A DNA stretch of 64,000 nt from Didymella arachidicola (taxonomy: Eukaryota; Ascomycota; Dothideomycetes; Pleosporales; Didymellaceae). Shown here piece after piece: positions 19,603-31,314 of this stretch. The stretch covers positions 186,001-250,000 of the forward strand of contig CM050001.1 in assembly GCA_016630955.3 (NCBI GenBank), written 5' to 3'. The first letter of the stretch is position 1. The number at the start of each line of letters is the position of its first letter. The notes below the pieces were generated by a model. That model worked only from the letters and a program-made list of their open reading frames with translations. It ran no database searches and was not told where the DNA came from. A program made the translations under genes and the position numbers.

Positions 19603-21355
19603 AGCCATACATTCAGAGAGGAACCGTGTCCCTGGGTTGTTAGCATTGGCAGGTTGCGTACATAGAGCGCCCTTTAGACGCGTGCACACGTGTCTTGGAG
19701 TATTGATCTGAAATATACCCCACTTAGGTTATATATATAAAAGTCATTCCACAACCAATCCCCCGTATAAATCCTCGCCTCTGTCTTGACCAGCGTATCA
19801 TTTCCAGCAAACAAAGACAGGATATCAAAGCAACTCTCACAAACGCAATGCGAAAAACCACAGAATCGCAAATGAAACATCAGCTGCCAGCAGCTCTCTC
19901 GACCTCACTGTACGCCCTCTGCTGCTTCAAAATTCACCCTTCATCTCGGTGCATTATATCCGCCCCTCCCCACCCTACCCTCCCTGACAACATCCTCCCA
20001 ACACCCTCCATCCTCCCGCAGCTCAGCGTTCAGATGCGCTATCAAGGCTGCATGCCTTTGTCTATCCTTGCTGCCCGGGCGAGAAGCTTGCGTAGTAGAT
20101 GGGAGCTCGAAGGTGGGGCGGTGCGGGACGAATGTGTGTTGTGTGGCACCGAAGCGGTATGGTGGAGAGGTCGAGATGGTGCCATTGGGAAGGATGATTG
20201 GTTTGTGTTGGATGGTGAGGGGGGTGGAGAAGGTGATGTATATGTGGAGGCTGGAGGTTGAAGAGATGGGGATGGCGTTTGCATTTCCAGTTGGCGAGGG
20301 TGTGGAGGAGTGTTGCATTTGGACTCGCATATCGACTTTAATTGCGCAGTGTCGGCTTTGGTGCTAGTTTTCTCGACTTGATCTTGAGGAGGTCGTGTTA
20401 CGCTTGTCCCGGCTTCTTGCTTTGAATTGTGATATGCATTCTTAATACCACATGAGTTGAACAACGTGCGGTGTTTATATCTTCATTGATATACTTGACG
20501 CCTCTGACAACATCCACTTCTACGGCCTCCAGAAGGTCCAGAACTTCCATCGACAATGCGCCGCACGCAGCCCTACCATGCTGCTATTCTTTGACTCTTC
20601 AGCGCGCACGACTACACATTGCGGTGAGTTCTCTCGAGGGTGCAAGGGACTGACATCATTTCGTAGTCCTGCGTAGAGGTCCAGACCTTCGTCTGCGGCC
20701 GTTGCGACGTCGTGCGCAGTCGACTTGTAGGGCTGAGCGTTGAGCCTCAGCTGATGCACAGCCCCACTGCCAAAATGACATCACTTTCGAGGGTTGATGG
20801 CTCGGCAGGTCTATGTTGGTCGTACATGATGCCCTCCTTGAGTCTGACGACTGGTGGTAGGTAGCTGGGGTAAGGAGGTCTGGACTACAATTGTACGGCA
20901 TGACTGTGTTTTGGTGGTTGAGATCGTAGTAGGGATGTCGGTGACGTCACCAGCCATGCCCGGAGTTCTTCCTAGTCCGACACTCACAACATCAAATTGA
21001 ATGCTCCAGCTCTTCAGCGTCTTCTCTTGCGTTATACAGGTCCCCGATCAGAAGGATCTCGTAGCGTTTTCGGTCTGTCACCTCACAATACCATCGCTCT
21101 GCAGTATCACAAATTCAAAATAATGGGACTGAGCCGATTACGGTCCTTCAAAGTCATTGCACCTACTTTTCTCAGTAGTTATCATCAAACACGAATTTCC
21201 CTTCAGCGAGCCCTTATTCATTCTCCCATATGGTTCATTGAGTTATGCCAGTCGCACAGTCGGTCCCAAGCAAAACTGTTCGCAGGAACAGACCGAGCGT
21301 CCGGGCCCCACGAGTAGTCTTACATCATCATCGCAAGATCCTCTTCTTTGACGTA
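19603..21355. other. Intergenic, mostly no convincing gene
   Basis: Contains an AT-rich stretch with a TATATATA run near 19,730-19,740, one doubtful minus-strand frame (19,941-20,330, listed separately) and short overlapping frames on both strands. No RNA gene was recognised. Confidence 0.55.
19941..20330 (-). CDS. Hypothetical small protein (doubtful)
   Basis: A 129-codon ATG-started frame. The N-terminal part is Ser/Thr/Pro-rich and low-complexity; the C-terminal part (RQRHAALIAHLNAELRED, then GGCWEDVVREGRVGRGG) has a composition like a real protein. No domain was recognised, and other frames on both strands are also open here, so it may be chance. Confidence 0.3.
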   Translation of the reverse strand: MRVQMQHSSTPSPTGNANAIPISSTSSLHIYITFSTPLTIQHKPIILPNGTISTSPPYRFGATQHTFVPHRPTFELPSTTQASRPGSKDRQRHAALIAHLNAELREDGGCWEDVVREGRVGRGGYNAPR

Positions 21356-22519
21356 TCACTTCGGCAGGATCTTTCGACGCCCATCCTCACTATAGTTACA
21401 GATCGAGAAGAAATATTCAACTTTCAAAATTGACGAGATCTGCCATTTTCGTATGAGAGCAATTCGATTCAAGATCTCAGCGCTAGTGCCGTACCGGAGC
21501 CACTGGGCGATGTGCACCAGACAGTCCTCAAAGACAAGCTGCAGCTGGTGCAGTCTGGTCAGATTCGTCGTCCCGTATATCAAAGAAGTCACAAAGTACA
21601 CGCCGGCATCCCAATCGTGGTCACCTTGATTGAATGCGCAGTTCTCGAGGCGTAGAACTTCCAGGCTAGCAGGCAGGATAGCGCGAGGATTGGCCAGGTG
21701 ACTGACCATGCAGCCATGATTGTTCTGAATGTGCCCTGCGGCTGGCTCAATTAGAAGGAGCTGGAAAGGAATGACCAGGCTTCTCAAGTGGTTGAAATCG
21801 GCGTAGGTAAGGTGGAAGGTCTGTTTAGCCACCATCCGAGGCGCCATCCCATTCGAGTACATAACCTCCATGACGATGTCTTGCGTGATCTCAAGTACTT
21901 CAATGCGGTCCCGGAGCATGGCAAATACCCAGGCCTGCCACTCGGGGTGGTGAAAGGCATGCTGACGTACCATGTTGCCCACCACATCGTAGCGAAGTAG
22001 GGTGCTCAAAGGTACCACCAGGGTCGTGGTGAGAGGTTTCAGTGCGAATAGCAGAGATATGCCCATGGCGGAGACATCATTGCTTCTGAAGCTCAAGCCG
22101 TCGAGTATTTTCTCCGAAGCCCTTTACCCATGAGCAGTTTTGGCGCGCCTGGGGCGGGACCGCGGACTGTATGATAGCACGACATTTTGCGCGGCCATAG
22201 TCGGTCATGGGAAGACGCACTCGCTCTTCGACCTGCTGTGTGGCTATTGCTTCGCTGTCGACCCAAGACAGATCCGTGGAATCTTTTTGCTTAGATCCCA
22301 CTTCTGCAGCTCGTCTACGAGAATCCACAACGCATCCAGCTTCACGGGTGGAGCGGTTCGGATCAGAGCTTCGCGCGCAACCGGTCTGAGCTGGCGGCAA
22401 GTAAGCCTCAGACCTTTGATACCGATCACATCTGTGCCAAGAGCGATTTCGAGTAGGAGTTCTTCGGGAAGCTTGAGAAGTAAGCTTGGTGAGCCGGAGG
22501 GGATTTTGGTTGGTGGCAT
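21356..22519 (-). pseudogene. F-box protein gene, structure unresolved or broken
   Basis: ATG at 22,519 begins an F-box (SLLLKLPEELLLEIALG, then KGLRLTCRQLRPVAREAL) that runs about 92 codons to a stop at 22,244. The C-terminal half (21,356-22,096) is open in the same frame with Leu-rich segments (HLRSLVIPFQLLLIEP, SLEVLRLENCAFNQ). Between them another frame is open (22,077-22,250) with plausible protein sequence. Either a weak-donor intron of about 165 bases (GTCGAC...CTTCAG, joining GG|A) removes the middle, or two compensating frameshifts broke the gene. The layout parallels the F-box gene at 15,616-16,928 on the same strand. Confidence 0.55.
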
Positions 22520-22797
22520 TGTGACCGTGTGCAAGTTGAGATGTCAGTGGAGGAAAATTCAATGAGGATTTGAGGAAAGCGCAGGATCATCTCGCGCCGT
22601 GGTCGAAAGTATTTCCACGCGCTTTCACTTGCGTATCGTTGCCCCGTACACATTGACGCCTCCCATTACCTTTCACTCACGACCTGCATACCAGATTTCC
22701 GTGATCGTGTTTGGTAGGGTTGTCGCCACGTGAAGTGGAAGGAAAGCGTGATGAACATCGCCAATAAGGGCTTCCTTGAAGTTCAGTTCGCAATCTT
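22520..22797. other. Intergenic, no gene seen
   Basis: Short gap between two minus-strand loci; it should hold the promoter of the F-box locus. No motif is assigned. Confidence 0.5.
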
Positions 22798-24920
22798 CTA
22801 GTCGTATACCCTCCCCCTCAACACTCGCATCGGCTTTGTATCCATGGTTGCAAAAGCAACATGGCCAATCTCACCCGTGCCACCCTGATGCGCACATCTT
22901 GTAATTCTCTAGCTGCTGCTAGACCATCAAGATGAGATGGGACATGCAAGCTGGCATATGGGTTATCGCGAGCAGACGTTGATACAAAGCCAAGAGTGTC
23001 TGGCACTTTGTTGAGCACACCCAGCACCAAGGACGCAATCCCTGCCGCGAAGAGTAACATTGAAATTGCGATGGTACAGACAGCAAATCGGATCTCACAA
23101 ATGTACTACTCGTCCTCTTGTCGAATGCCCTGGATGGTAGTGGTGTTCCAGGTGAACTTGAAGCCGGCGGCTTCGAAGGACGTGACTTGCTCCTTGGTGA
23201 GGTTGCCCATCCGAACCGTACTCCCAATTGATGCATCCCAAAAAGTGTTTATAGCCATCTGTAAACGCTTGTTGAATGTCTCGGTCGGGATTTTGGTGAC
23301 ATCGATCCAGCGTTTGTCGACGCTAGATGGCCGCAAATGCAACGACTCGTCCCATTGAAAAGTGCTGAGATTAGGATCAACCATCCAATGTTCTACAAGC
23401 TCACTCGAAGCGTTGTTCTTTTGCAACATTCCCAGATCTGCACCTGGCATGTTTGCGCTGATGATACCAAACCATGCAGACGCTGGCTCGTAATACCCAA
23501 TGATGTCGTCAGGTTTGCGATACTGCCTTCTTACCTTTGACACTTCGCAAGACCGGCCTTGGCATTGGATGTGGGACTCTACCATCAGAGGGTATGTGGT
23601 GCAATTCGCTCTTGAGAAACTGCCCGACGCATACGATCCAGTGGAGTTGTTCATCTCGCTCTCAACATACCGACTCTGGTAAGAAAACTGGGTGTCTGCT
23701 CCCGAGCCGACGGTGAACGGGAAAACGAAAGTTGGCAAACCTGTGAACTGCGTTTGGTTGAAGGTTGAGACGCGTCCAAAGGCTGTGCAATTCACCGTCC
23801 AGTAGTGGGAAACGAGGTCAAAAGAAGAATTGCCTGAGTCCGGTAAGCCGGCGACCGGGATACCCAGCGCAGAGGCATAGTGGATCTCAGAGCCGCGATC
23901 AACGACGTGCCATTGCGAATCGTTTGATGTTCCAGTATAACTTGGAAGCTGTAAGATGTCGGGAATCTTCACGTTATCAAACAGGTCCATGGGTCGACCA
24001 AGATATTTGTTCGAGGTGAGCAGAGCCGTCATATACAGCGGTGAGATTAGCGGCCAGGCTACCATTGCGACATTGGGATTGAATATGTGCTTTTGTCGCC
24101 CGAATCCTTCTACGGGGTAATACTTGACACTGTCTGTGAATTGTACAAGCAACGGTTTGGTGGACAGGAGCCGTAACGAGGCTTGACCTCCAAGTGGAGA
24201 TAAAAGCCATGCCAACAGGATCGATGCACCAAAGGATGTCGAAGCGCTTGAACGCGAATAGCCTTTCAAAGCTTGAGAACAACGATTGGCATCCTACTAA
24301 ACGTTCCACCGTCTGCGCATGTCAGTAACACTACCCTAAGAACAGTCAAAGACTTACGCCAATTGTAGCACTCCTCTCGGCTTTGTACAGTCCAACACGT
24401 CGCAACATCTTCCCGAGTATGGCAGCGTATACTATGGGGAAAATAGTTGACGACAGCAAAGTGATGCCTCTGATATCCTCTCCATATTTAGATCTGGGGC
24501 GATTGTTCAGGAAGATGCATAAGGTGGCAATGACTGCGCACATTATCAGTCAAGTGGACATGCCTGAGTGTAGCACGTACCCTTACGGGACTTACCTAGG
24601 AAGAACAATGGACTGAGAGCAAGAACGACATCGAGCGGTATTATAAACCACCATTGGAAAGGGCTCTTCGCGAGAGTACCAGGCTTGTTTCGACCGTGCC
24701 CTTGATCATTGAAACTTTCTGGCCCTTTCGATGATGACTGCGCTGTGGCCGAAGTAGCGATATCTGAGCTTCGATCCTCGCTTTCTGTGTTCGGCAGAAA
24801 TGCATACAGATGTGGGTCAATTCGTGCTCGAACATCTTCGGTAGTTTGCGCGACCAGAGTGGACGTGCTCGATATGTGGCGATCTTCGAATGATGCATCA
24901 GCAGAGGATGCGGTGGACAT
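22798..24920 (-). pseudogene. Decayed gene for a large fungal multi-pass membrane protein
   Basis: A minus-strand gene with clear exons: 24,920-24,596, 24,533-24,358, and from 24,312 onward, with introns at 24,534-24,595 and 24,313-24,357 in good phase. It has hydrophobic segments near the N-terminus (WWFIIPLDVVLALSPLFFL), a segment ending LLAWLLSPLGGQASLRLL, a long extracellular-type part with many N-x-S/T sites, and a C-terminal membrane segment (ISMLLFAAGIASLVLG). Three lesions break it: a frameshift near 24,245, an in-frame TAG at 23,106-23,108 and a frameshift near 22,880, after which GEIGHVAFATM and the natural end follow in another frame. The family resembles large fungal-specific membrane proteins of unknown function; I do not give it a name. 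Confidence 0.72.
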
Positions 24921-25752
24921 TGCGGCGAGGATCAAAGTCGACTATGCAGGAAGCAGGCAGAGGCAACCGCAAGATTATGAGCGAAAAGCAAGGCCGAGCG
25001 CTACTGCTGCAATTAAGTCGAAGGATGGCTGACACCGGTGACCGCCAGGGCCGGCCAAGTAATAGCCTTGGCTGGTGTGGGTGATGTTCATCGGAGTGGA
25101 AGCTGTGCGATAAGCTGTGCAGTAACTACTCTTGTGTGCGAGGCGACCATGATCTTGACTGGTGGAAGATGATCGTCATGCGCCTCTCACCTCAGCCAAG
25201 TCCAAGGTGCATGCAAGACGCATATGCTGGGCAGGAAGGTCGCGCAAGGCTGAAGGGGCCAAAAGCCATGGTTTTAGATAATGCAAGAGTTTGATAAGAA
25301 AACAGCTTGAGCAATGCCCAAGGAATACAGATTCAGCGGGCTGTCGTCAGGTTGCGGACTGATGTACTTGCCAAGGTTGGCATGCACTACGTAGGCTGTC
25401 GAGTGTCAGCAGGTGCGACACAAGGCTGAAATACGCAGTGATGACGCGGAATCACACGAAAATATCTCTGTACTCAGCAGGAGCAATACGAGATGAAAGA
25501 TTCCATCGGCGTGCAAGATATGCTGGCAGCTGGTAACCGAATGACCTAGCGAATTCAATCTCTCTCGTAGCAGGAAGTCGGAATGGAAGTATTCAGTGCC
25601 TCTTGGGTTCTTGTCTGGGAGTGACTGAGTGCTTCTCTGCTGGCTGCAATGGCTCCTGACTTAAAGATAGCCAAACAGGCAAGGGAACGGGCAATTGGAA
25701 TTAGAGAGGGGCGGGGCAAGGGCCCTCGATGATCCAAGATTTCATTAGCGGA
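24921..25752. other. Intergenic, no gene seen
   Basis: About 830 bases between the decayed membrane-protein gene and the 3' end of the dCMP deaminase gene. Only short frames are present, with no RNA gene or repeat. Confidence 0.6.
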
Positions 25753-27092
25753 CTACAATGGCCTCACAAAATACTCGCTATCGAGCACCTCCCTAATATC
25801 GTCGCCCTCCTCAAACTGCAGCGGGTGCCCGTTGCTGTCAAGGGAAAGGTCAACCAGTCCGTCCGCCGGGGGAGAGAATTGACGAAGCCGCACGCCGCTT
25901 TCTGCAAAGATGCGCGCCGACTGGTCGTCTACAAGGTAGCCTTGATTGTACACGACTTCGCTGATTCCGACCTGTGTGATTTTGACGCTGCATGTTAGAC
26001 ATGGACAGGTGTTGCAGTATAGAATGGCGGTTTGCCCGATTCGATCTCGTCCAGCCTCGAGGAGGGCGTTTTCTTCGGCGTGGAGGCACAGACAGGTTGA
26101 GAGTCCTACGCCCCCCTTGGCTGCGTTGTTACAGCGCGGGCCTTTTTCTGGTCAGTAATTTGTAGATTTGTAGAATTCGAAGGGAAATGTTGTACGTACA
26201 ACCACCTTCATTACAGTTGGTCATGCCCCTGGGTGTGCCGTTGTACCCCGTGCTGACGACTCGCTTCTCTTTGACGATCACGCACCCAACTCTCCTCTTC
26301 ATACAATTACTTCTTAGAGCTGCAAGATCGGCGAGTTGCATGAAGTACTGGTCCCAGCTAGGTCTCAGCCGTGCTTCGTCTGTGAGATTCAACGCCCTGA
26401 CAGCCTCCCGCAGCGAGGCGACAGAGGCAGTCGAGTTCAACAGCTTGAGCTGTGCTCGCTGAAAGAGCGCACTGAGACCGGTGCGCTGGGCGAAGAGGTG
26501 GTCATCGTTGCGCAGGACAAACTCCTCAAGTGTGGGCGGGGTCAGGTTGTTGACGGCACAGCGGTCCTTGAAGCGCTGCCATCGTACGCTGACAGGTGCA
26601 TCAACACTGATGAGGAGGAAGAACGGCCGTCGAAGCAGTGTGTCGACTACCTTGTCGTCCCATATGTCTGTTGTCACCCAGCGCTCTCGCCAGCGTAGTG
26701 TGACGAACTCCAGCAGAGCGTCAATGTCGGCGAATGTGTGGTCGGTGTAAACGGAAGCTGAGGGCGAGGGGACATGGATGTTGGAGGCTGACTTCTCCAC
26801 TGCGGGCGTGGCTGCGGCGCGGGCTAGACGGAGGCGCTTGAAGCCATGTTCCTCGATGAGGTAGGAGGCTATCGAGGACTTGCCTGCACAGATTCCTGGA
26901 TGACGTCAGATGGGCCTGGAGGCATTCAAAGGCTCGCAGTAAAAGTCCACACCAAATGGAGAGCTAGCCAGTGCCCCTCTGAGCATTGTTTGGCCCACGA
27001 CAAATGCTTTGTTGGCTACATGATGGCTCTACTACTAGGGTGGACCTCCTTTGTGATGCGAGAGACTCACCTCCACAAAGGCCAATGAGCAT
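25753..27092 (-). CDS. DCD1: Deoxycytidylate (dCMP) deaminase
   Basis: Three minus-strand exons: 27,092-27,071, 26,895-26,200 and 26,141-25,753, with introns of 175 and 58 bases. They join in phase to 368 residues. The enzyme deaminates dCMP to dUMP for thymidylate synthesis. The fungal N-terminal part starts MLIGLCGGICAGKSS, a P-loop-like motif that only appears after splicing. The deaminase domain has RRVGCVIVKEKRVVSTGYNGTP, the zinc motif HAEEN with the catalytic Glu, and the paired cysteines of CPCLTC. The 22-base first exon is easy to miss, but without it the P-loop is cut. It is divergent from ATG7, with 350 bases between start codons. Confidence 0.93.
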
Positions 27093-27442
27093 AGTGTGCT
27101 GAAGGACCCCAGATCAAGGATTCAGTGTTGGTGGTAGCTAAGCTCGCAGTGAATTGGACGTGTTCTTGGCGCATCGATCGCGTCTGCAGGAACGCGTCGT
27201 GCCGCTGCCCCACATGAGCTCCGGGAGGGGTCCAGTCCGGTCGAGCTCAGCTGCCTCAACGCCTGAGACAACTTTCACGCAAGCGGTGCCTGACTACGTT
27301 CACGTGCACTGCTTTGTAACCTGCATCCAAATCTGTGACTCCCCCATCTGTCGCCTGAGTCTCCTGTATATACCCAAGTTGTGTACCTCAAGTGCAGGAT
27401 ACCTCATAGCTTCACCTAAACCCCGCTCAAGCTCCCGCCACC
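27093..27442. promoter_or_regulatory. Divergent promoter region between DCD1 and ATG7
   Basis: A 350-base interval between two divergent start codons must contain both promoters. The ATG7 start is in a good fungal context (CCGCCACCATGG). No named transcription-factor site is claimed. Confidence 0.6.
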
Positions 27443-29735
27443 ATGGCGACACTCAAGTTCGCACCCTGGCAGAGCGACGTTGACGTGCAGTTCTACGCCG
27501 CACTCGCGCACATCAAGATCAACCATGACAAGCTCGACGACTCGGCGCGCAAAGTCCTCGGACTGTATGAAACCCGTCCCGGCGACCACGCCTCGCGCTC
27601 CATGCGTGTCCAGATCCACCCAAATGCGCTGACATCAGACGAGTGCGTGCTGCTCCTCTCGTCCCACATGCGCCAACGCTGATAGATGGTGAATACAGCA
27701 CGCCGCCCAACTACTGCCGCGCCGAGGGCATCATCAAGAACTGCAACACCATCGAGGATTACAAAAATCTCGACCGCACAGCCATTCTCGACCGATGCGC
27801 CCAGACAGTGAGCCACCCGGACCATCGCTGCATGCGCCAGACTGACTTGTCCAGATATGGGACGCCATTCATGACGGCTCTATCTACGAATGCCCCTCGC
27901 TGCTCTCCTCCTTCACTGCCATCATCTTTGCGAACCTCAAAAAGTACAAATTCACATATCATTTCGGCTTCCCCGCAATACAGTCCGATCCGCAGTGGAA
28001 GCAGATCGGCGCAACGACCAAGCTAAGCCCAGCTGAGACAACACACTTGGTCGACGCAGTGCAGACGTTCAAGTACAGCAACGATGTCCGCCAACGCGGC
28101 TTCTTCATCGCAAAGCGCCTGCGCGGTGGTGGCCGAGTCGACAGCGAGCCGCCAACACCTGTCACACCAGTGGAAGAGATAGGCTACAAGTGGGTGGTCG
28201 GAAAGCTGGGCGCCTATGAGAAGGGCTTCTTCGACGACGTGGACAGCCAGGACCGCTTCATTTGCTTCTCGGACCCGTCCACATACGAGGATAACCCGGG
28301 CTGGCCGCTCCGAAACCTGCTCGTCCTTATGCGGCACCGTTGGCGGCTGAACGATGCCCAGATACTGTGCTATCGCGACACACATCTTCGAAGGGACCAC
28401 CCAAACTCTCTCATACTGCAGATCCGCTCAGAGCCCGCCGCTGAGGTATCGTCGACGGCAACCGAAGGGCCAAGTGCCCGTCCCAACGCACCCCAACTGC
28501 CCAAGATCACAGGATGGGAGCGCACAGAAGCTGGCAAGCTGACATCACGAAATGTCGATCTCTCCGAGTACATGGATGAGCGCAAGCTTGCAGACCAAGC
28601 CGTAGACCTGAACCTCAAGCTCATCAAGTGGCGCATAGCGCCCACCATCGACCTGGACGTGATCAAAAACTGCAAGTGCTTGCTCCTCGGCGCTGGCACG
28701 CTCGGCTCCTACGTCTCACGGACACTGATGGGCTGGGGCGTACGCAAGATCACCTTCATCGACAACGCAAACGTCAGCTTCTCAAACCCCGTTCGACAAC
28801 CGCTCTTCAACTTCAAAGACTGCTTACAAGGCGGCGCGAGAAAGGCCGAACGCGCTGCAGAAGCGCTCGAAGAGATCTACCCCGGTGTCGATGCAAAAGG
28901 ACATGTGATGGAAGTCCCCATGCTGGGCCACCCCATCACCGACCCAGCAAAAACAAAAGAGAACTTCACCAAACTCCAAACCCTCATCAACGAACACGAC
29001 GCCATCTTCCTCCTCATGGACACCCGCGAAAGCAGATGGCTCCCCACACTAATGGGCAAATCCGCCGGCAAAATCGTCCTCAACGCCGCCCTAGGCTTCG
29101 ACACATACGTCGTCATGCGACACGGCCTCAAGCCTCTCCAACCCAGCGACATGGAACTCGGCTGCTACTTCTGCAACGACGTCGTCGCCCCCGCTGACGT
29201 ACCCCCCCCCCCCCCCCTATTTTCCCCCTCCTAGCTAACACCCCCCTAGTCCCTCAGCAACGCAACCCTCGACCAACAATGCACAGTAACCCGCCCGGGC
29301 ATCGCCCCCCTAGCATCCTCCCTCCTCGTCGAGCTCCTAGTCTCCATCCTGCAGCACCCGTCGCAAGCCCGCGCACCGCCCCCAGAAGCAAATCCCACAC
29401 TTAAACCCGCCCATCCCTCCCTCCCTCCACCCTTCACCCACCCCCTCGGCACAATCCCGCACACGATCCGCGGCTATCTATCGTCTTTTTCCGATTTAAA
29501 GGTAACGGGGTACCCGTACTCGGCCTGTTCGGCGTGCAGCGATGTGGTGGTGCAGGCGTATGAGGACGATCCGTGGGGGTTTTTGGAAAGGGCGTTGGGG
29601 GAGAGGGGGTGGGTGGAGGAGATGAGTGGGTTGAGGGAGGTGCAGAGGAGGGCTGATGAGGCGGCGGGGGATGTGGAGTGGGATAGTGAGGAGGAGGGGG
29701 GTGGGGGGATGGACGAGGAGGGAGAGTTGCTGTGA
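27443..29735 (+). CDS. ATG7: Autophagy E1-like enzyme Atg7
   Basis: Exons 27,443-27,642, 27,699-27,807, 27,855-29,198 and 29,250-29,735 join in phase to 712 residues. Atg7 activates Atg8 and Atg12 for autophagosome formation. The N-terminal domain begins MATLKFAPWQSDVDVQF and holds RAEGIIKNCNTIEDYKNLDR. The E1 nucleotide-binding motif is LLGAGTLGSYVSRTLMGWGV, followed by ITFIDNANVSFSNPVRQPLF. The catalytic cysteine is in DQQCTVTRPG, near residue 562, in the last exon. The C-terminal tail is acidic and Gly-rich. The third intron (51 bases) holds a long C run just after its GTAC donor. It is convergent with RPN6. Confidence 0.95.
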
Positions 29736-29896
29736 TGGATTGAGATCTCAGTAGTGGGTTTTGTGTAATGAGTGGTTATAATAGATTTCGTTGGTAAAGG
29801 CAATGTCACTCACGAGCCACGGATGTCATGATACTCATTAATTCAGCTGTGCGAATCAGCCATCCATGTCTATTTTACATAGTCTCCTCTCCTCGC
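29736..29896. other. Convergent 3' ends of ATG7 and RPN6
   Basis: Only about 160 bases separate the two stop codons, so the 3' untranslated regions of the convergent genes must meet or overlap here. Confidence 0.6.
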
Positions 29897-31220
29897 CTAA
29901 TCCAGCGACGCAGCCTGATTCGCATACAGCACCTCCACAACGCTATTCAGCTTCTCAATCGTGCTCAGCGCCGCATCATACCCTTTATCGCGCTCCGACT
30001 CATCGTACACAATCAAACAGCCCGCGCCCTGGTCCAGCACGCCAATAATGACCTTGTCGAGGATCATCTGGGAGAGCTTGCGCTCGACCTGGACGGTGTC
30101 GAGGCCGACGACCTTGGCGACGTGGTGGATTTCGACGCGGGAGTAGGGCTCGATGACCTTGATGAGGTTCTGCTCGAGCATGTTGTCGTAGAGGCGGCGG
30201 AGGTGGCTTGTGATGAAGCGGTCGCTGCCGAGCTCCTGGCGGTAGTCGGTGAGGGCGGTTTCGTACTCTTCCAGGCTGCGGTTTGTGTGGGCGCGGGCCA
30301 CGGCTTTCATTGCGTCGAGGCGCTTTCCGGCGTATTTGACAGCGTGCTTCGAGGTCATGAGGGTGTTGACGTCGTCGCCGAGGTTGAGCATGATTTTGCA
30401 GAGCAGCATGTACTGGAGGGCTGATGTGGCCTTGGCCTCCTCATCTTGCGAGTGGTAGCCCTCCATGGCCTCGATGAAGTAGGAGAAGGATGTGTTGAAG
30501 TCGCCGTCCTCTGCGTGCAGCATGCCGCTCTGCATGTCCAGGCCGGCTTGCAGCAGCGGCGGGGTGTATACGGACGCGGCCGAAGTGCGGGCGGATGTGA
30601 GAGCGGCGCGGCCCTTGGGGATGTTGCCGAGGGCGTGGTAGACTCGCGACTCGAGCAGCTGGACCTCAACTAACACAAGCTTGTCGTCGAGGCGCTTGAG
30701 CTCCTTCAGCAGGCTGTTGATGAGCGCGAGGGCCTCGTAGTAGGACTGCTTGGCCATGTACAGCGAGACGAGGCGGGTCTCGAGGTTCTGGCGCAGGAAG
30801 CCTCTCCGCTCGGACACGGCCCACTCTATGCATGACTTTGTGACGGAGATCTGGGTGTCGGTGGTGTTGGGGATGGGCGTGAAGAGGTCGAGCAGCTGGC
30901 GGACTGCGCGTGTGTTAGCTTCTGCTGCTGCAGGCACTGCGAGGGAACTGCGCACCCAGCTTGGATGTCTTCGCCTTGGCAAACGACGACAGCACCGAGC
31001 GCGCCTGCCGGACCAGCTCCGCGAGGGCGTCGACCTTCTTCTGGTCGCGGTACAGCTCGCCGAGCGAGACCAGCGCCGTCTCGTAGTGCTTGATGGCCGT
31101 CTCGTTGCTGCCCGGGTCCTGCGAGAGCACGTCCTGGTAGATCTTCTCGGCCTTTGCGGGCTCCGTCGGGGCCAGCTTCTGCGCCTCTTCTATCCGCTTG
31201 CCCGTGTCTGCGACGGCCAT
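29897..31220 (-). CDS. RPN6: 26S proteasome regulatory subunit Rpn6
   Basis: Two minus-strand exons, 31,220-30,956 and 30,903-29,897, joined across a 52-base intron (GTGCGC...GCGCAG) to 423 residues, the usual length of Rpn6/PSMD11. Rpn6 is a scaffold of the proteasome lid that clamps lid, base and core together. Helical-repeat sequence fills the N-terminal two thirds (AIKHYETALVSLGELYRDQ, then VRQLLDLFTPIPNTTD after splicing). A PCI domain lies near the C-terminus (LYDNMLEQNLIKVIEPYSRV, then HHVAKVVGLDTVQVERKLS). There is no signal of damage. It shares a roughly 830-base upstream region with the divergent coiled-coil gene. Confidence 0.95.
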
Positions 31221-31270
31221 GGTGGGGATGCGGGGTGTGGGCGAGGTGGTGGTGGTGGTTGGTGTCGTGC

Positions 31271-31314
<44 letters not shown>

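Noticed and set aside
18076..24920. Secondary-metabolite gene cluster around the P450
   Set aside because: No polyketide synthase, peptide synthetase, terpene cyclase or cluster regulator is visible; neighbours are F-box and membrane-protein genes.
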